A stretch of DNA of 8,174 nucleotides from NCBI GenBank assembly GCA_011064905.1, contig JAAKFW010000059.1:1-8174 (forward strand), read 5' to 3'. Position 1 is the stretch's first letter; every line of letters starts with the position of its first letter. The notes below the pieces were generated by a model. It saw only the letters and a list, made by a program, of their open reading frames with translations, did not search any database and was not told the origin of the DNA. Both the position numbers and the translations under genes were made by a program. Shown in pieces: positions 5,966-8,174 of this stretch. Origin of the DNA: Candidatus Anoxychlamydiales bacterium (lineage in GTDB: Bacteria > Chlamydiota > Chlamydiia > Chlamydiales > SM23-39).

Positions 5966-7485
5966 AAAAATTTCCTTAAAAGATTTAAGTGCTCCGTAAT
6001 TACATTTTTAAAAAATAAAAGTTTATTTAGTAAAATATGAATTTCATTATTTTCAATATTTCTAAGTAATATATGTTTCCAAATTTGCCAATAGGGATCT
6101 AAAAGGTATACATAAACGATTTCTTTTTGAAACTTTAAAAGATTGAAATCTACAATATCTTTTTCAATCTCGAATATATACTCATCACAAAGCTCATTTG
6201 ATTTTTCTAAACTCTTTAAAATTTTAGATAACATCTCTATTACCTTTTTATTATCTAACTTTATAGATCCTTCATTTGAAATTTTTGTATGGATATATCC
6301 ATCTAAATCTATTTGGTCCTCTTTTAAATTATTTAAAACATCTAAAAGTTTTAAATTTTTAAAATTTTCAATTTTAAGCCCACCCTCTGTAGCATTTATA
6401 AATGTTTTATCTCTATTTAATGCAGCATACTCTTCAATCCAACTTTTTGCTAAAAGCCAATCTTTTTGAGTCAAAACCTCATTTTCATTTATATCCTTTG
6501 TTTTGATAAGTTTATAGGTGCTTTTTTCTTTAACCACCCCTTTTGAATATTTTTGTTTTTTAAATGAAAGATCAAGCCCAATTGTAATAATTGGATTACA
6601 ACCTAGCATTTTTGCTATTTTGATTAAAAAAGTAGTTACAGTCCATCCCGCTTCAAATGTTTTTTGCTCAGCATTCAATCCCTCATAAATCCATTTTTCT
6701 AAAGGATGTGCCCCAAAATCGGATGCCAAAATTTTTTTTGAGTGCACTAAAGATAAATTATTATTATCAATCTGATTTTGATAAAAAAATGGTTTTTCAA
6801 AAATCTCATTTTCTTTAAACCTTTTAAAATAGGGGTTTGGATCAAGGGATGCTCCAAAATGATACTTGATATTTTTTTTTGCAAAAATATTGAGAGCTGA
6901 GCCTCCTACAAAAATTAAAGCTTTATTTTTCAAGTCTTTTAATTCATCTAGATTCTTATCTAAAGAAGGGCCAGCCCCTGCAATTATCGCTGGAATATTT
7001 TTAAATTCTCCAACTAAAGACTCAAACAAAATAAATTCATCTGTTTTTAAAAGATTATTATATAAATTCTCAAAGTTTTTTATCCCAAAATCACTATATA
7101 AATAAGATGTTAAATTAGCGCCTAGATGAAGCTCTTTAAGAATTTTAGATATTTTATCAAAGTTAGCTTCTCTTTTTTCATTAGAAGATTTAATGATTTT
7201 TATATCTAAATAAACATTTTCCCAAGCAATTTTCTTTAAATCTTTTTCAAAGTCTTTTATCAAAAAAGTTTGAGTTTTTTTTTCTTTCTCAAAATTTTTA
7301 TCAACAAAACTAAGTAAAGCATCATGTTTTTTTATATCATCCTCAAGAAAAATAACTTTTCTACTATCTAAATCTTTAAGCCAGTTTTTTAAAAATGATA
7401 TATGATCTAAATTGCTTTTTCCATAAACACATATAACATCTGTCTCATGAAAATCTTCAAAAAATATATCATCAATGTTTTGCAT
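5962..7485 (-). CDS. DUF115/Maf-like protein A (MptE-like fold)
   Basis: This 507-residue protein belongs to the DUF115 (MAF_flag10/MptE-like) family and is the paralogue of protein B. An N-terminal Rossmann-like segment covers about residues 15-50 (DVICVYGK, LKNWLKDLD, KVIFLEDD). The core starts at about 164 with IPAIIAGAGPSLD, followed by KALIFVGGSALNIF, GASLDPNP (211-218), GCNPIITIGLDLSF (295-308) and NATEGGLK (364-371). The GAGPSL loop, the DPN motif and the GLDLSF motif are typical of the family and probably bind a nucleotide-type ligand. The C-terminal 100 residues are helical and differ from protein B. No signal peptide or membrane segment is apparent. The gene overlaps its upstream neighbour by 14 bases and the MORN gene by 4 (ATGA), placing it in a coupled operon. 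Maf-type transfer of a nonulosonic acid to a surface protein is one known role of relatives, but no flagellar or sugar-synthesis gene is present to support it. Confidence 0.85.
   Translation of the reverse strand: MQNIDDIFFEDFHETDVICVYGKSNLDHISFLKNWLKDLDSRKVIFLEDDIKKHDALLSFVDKNFEKEKKTQTFLIKDFEKDLKKIAWENVYLDIKIIKSSNEKREANFDKISKILKELHLGANLTSYLYSDFGIKNFENLYNNLLKTDEFILFESLVGEFKNIPAIIAGAGPSLDKNLDELKDLKNKALIFVGGSALNIFAKKNIKYHFGASLDPNPYFKRFKENEIFEKPFFYQNQIDNNNLSLVHSKKILASDFGAHPLEKWIYEGLNAEQKTFEAGWTVTTFLIKIAKMLGCNPIITIGLDLSFKKQKYSKGVVKEKSTYKLIKTKDINENEVLTQKDWLLAKSWIEEYAALNRDKTFINATEGGLKIENFKNLKLLDVLNNLKEDQIDLDGYIHTKISNEGSIKLDNKKVIEMLSKILKSLEKSNELCDEYIFEIEKDIVDFNLLKFQKEIVYVYLLDPYWQIWKHILLRNIENNEIHILLNKLLFFKNVITEHLNLLRKFL
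5973..5977 (-). promoter_or_regulatory. Ribosome binding site of the MORN gene
   Basis: AAGGA on the minus strand lies seven bases before the ATG at 5965, inside the 3' end of the DUF115 protein A gene. It is the clearest Shine-Dalgarno site in the leftward operon. The MORN gene may therefore be initiated independently as well as by coupling, whereas protein B downstream has no such site. Confidence 0.55.
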
Positions 7486-7939
7486 ACATTACCATTTGTT
7501 TTAGCTCATTAAAGCTTGGTAGAAAATTTACAGACTTGTACTTTTTTTCTTTTATATGATACCAATATGTAATAATTTCATATTCATTTGCTATAGCTAC
7601 AAAAAAAGCTTTGATATAGTGATTGTATCCTAAAACTTGATCGATTGTTTTTGAATTAAGTTTAAAAGCTTTACACTCTATCATTAAAAGTGGGTATATT
7701 GAATAGTTTGAATGGATGTCTTTAGCAAAACAAATTATATCTGCTCTTCTTTTTTTTGAAGGAAACTCTTTTTGTTTTATATGCTCTAATGACAAAAGAT
7801 CTTTCTCAACTGCAATCAAGCTCTTTGGAAAACCCAGTTCATTTATCATATTATGTATTAGCTTTTGACGAACTTTTTCTTCCGGTAGGGCTAACACATA
7901 AGTTTTTCTTACAGGATCGTAAATTCGAGAGTTACTCAA
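7472..7939 (-). CDS. Stand-alone HsdR-N-like PD-(D/E)XK nuclease-fold protein
   Basis: The 155-residue product matches the type I restriction enzyme R-subunit N-terminal family (HSDR_N_2 type) that occurs as a free-standing small protein. Its features are the opening IYDPVRKTYVLALPEEKVRQ with the family's PEExVRQ motif (19-25), then ELGFPKSLIAVEKDL, RRADIICF with Asp67, PLLMIECKAFK with Glu88-x-Lys90, and Gln101 in QVLGYNHYI. These fit a PD-(D/E)XK active site (D-ExK-Q) and suggest metal-dependent nuclease chemistry or DNA binding. No helicase part or other restriction subunit is present, so a restriction role is unlikely. The start is TTG at 7939-7937: an in-frame TAG lies two codons upstream, and the next ATG (codon 31) would remove the conserved PEExVRQ segment. 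It overlaps the end of hpf by eight bases and protein A by fourteen. The Shine-Dalgarno site is weak. Confidence 0.82.
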   Translation of the reverse strand: MSNSRIYDPVRKTYVLALPEEKVRQKLIHNMINELGFPKSLIAVEKDLLSLEHIKQKEFPSKKRRADIICFAKDIHSNYSIYPLLMIECKAFKLNSKTIDQVLGYNHYIKAFFVAIANEYEIITYWYHIKEKKYKSVNFLPSFNELKQMVMYAKH

Positions 7940-8174
7940 CTTCTACAATACCTAAATTGTTATCATCTCTTTTATAGATCACTTTCAATTTTTGATCTTC
8001 TTCGCCTTTATATATCAAAAAATGCTCACCGGCGAGTTCCAATTTCATTATAGCTTCCTCTTGGGTTAGCATCTTCATAGCCATAATATCTTTAGCTACA
8101 ACTTTTGGAATTTTGTATTTTTCTAACTCTTGATTTAAGGTCTCCTCTTCGATTTCATCGTTTATATCTTCAAG
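7932..8174 (-). CDS. hpf: Long-form ribosome hibernation promoting factor, C-terminal part (partial)
   Basis: Only the last 80 codons lie in the window; the gene continues past the right edge. The tail MKMLTQEEAIMKLELAGE, then HFLIYKGEED and KVIYKRDDNNLGIVEVE, fits the C-terminal domain of long HPF, whose pattern is M-S-x-E-E-A-I-x-x-M-E-L-x-G-x-x-F-x-x-F followed by VVYRRxDGxxGLI. That domain dimerises and drives 100S ribosome formation in stationary or resting cells. The acidic stretch before it (LEDINDEIEEETLNQELEKY) would be the linker from the ribosome-binding N-terminal domain. The assignment rests on the tail alone; the N-terminal domain is not visible. It is the first gene seen of the leftward operon, and its TAA at 7934-7932 overlaps the TTG start of the next gene. 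Confidence 0.8.
   Translation of the reverse strand, partial: LEDINDEIEEETLNQELEKYKIPKVVAKDIMAMKMLTQEEAIMKLELAGEHFLIYKGEEDQKLKVIYKRDDNNLGIVEVE

Noticed and set aside
4366..7105. Rightward frames at 4366-4560, 6143-6469 and 6866-7105
   Set aside because: All lie antisense to the DUF115 genes, whose family motifs are clear; the rightward translations are Ser/Phe/Lys-rich as expected from the reverse of A-rich coding DNA.
7756..7977. 73-codon rightward frame across the nuclease-like gene and the end of hpf
   Set aside because: It is antisense to two supported genes and has no family resemblance.

Overview
The window is AT-rich (poly-A and poly-T runs throughout, Lys/Asn/Ile-rich proteins). It holds one tRNA gene, seven complete protein genes and the 3' end of an eighth. 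The best guess for the source is an environmental (non-Chlamydiaceae) member of the Chlamydiota. The main reason is the soluble PAS-type histidine kinase followed directly by an NtrC-type sigma-54 activator: the kinase's N-terminal coiled coil and PAS wording look like the chlamydial AtoS/CtcB kinase as I remember it. This placement rests on recall without a search; another AT-rich lineage that uses Maf/DUF115 proteins, such as Campylobacterota, is not formally excluded.

Left part (1-1130): an unresolved edge stretch that may carry the last codons of a rightward gene; an inverted repeat and a T-tract just beyond the 3' end of tRNA-Leu(CAA); then a leftward lipoprotein gene with an M15_3-like (D-Ala-D-Ala carboxypeptidase/endopeptidase) metal-site motif. 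The lipoprotein gene is divergent from the kinase gene, and a good sigma-70-type promoter for the kinase overlaps the lipoprotein's start codon.

Centre (1131-3771): a rightward two-gene operon, histidine kinase (atoS/ctcB-like) then response regulator (atoC/ctcC-like), separated by one base if the better-supported start of the second gene is used. The kinase is cytosolic, with PAS, HisKA and HATPase domains. The regulator is complete: receiver, AAA+ with an intact GAFTGA loop, and a Fis-type helix-turn-helix. Together they should control sigma-54 promoters.

Right part (3792-8174, all leftward): a tightly packed operon, read from the right edge as hpf (C-terminal 80 codons only), a stand-alone HsdR-N-like PD-(D/E)XK protein, DUF115/Maf-like protein A, a MORN_2-repeat protein, and DUF115/Maf-like protein B. 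Every junction overlaps (8, 14, 4 and 4 bases), so the genes are probably translationally coupled. The two DUF115 proteins are diverged paralogues on either side of the repeat protein; this cassette is the least explained and most interesting part of the window. The operon converges with the two-component operon across about 20 bases, with no convincing terminator. Its promoter lies outside the window.
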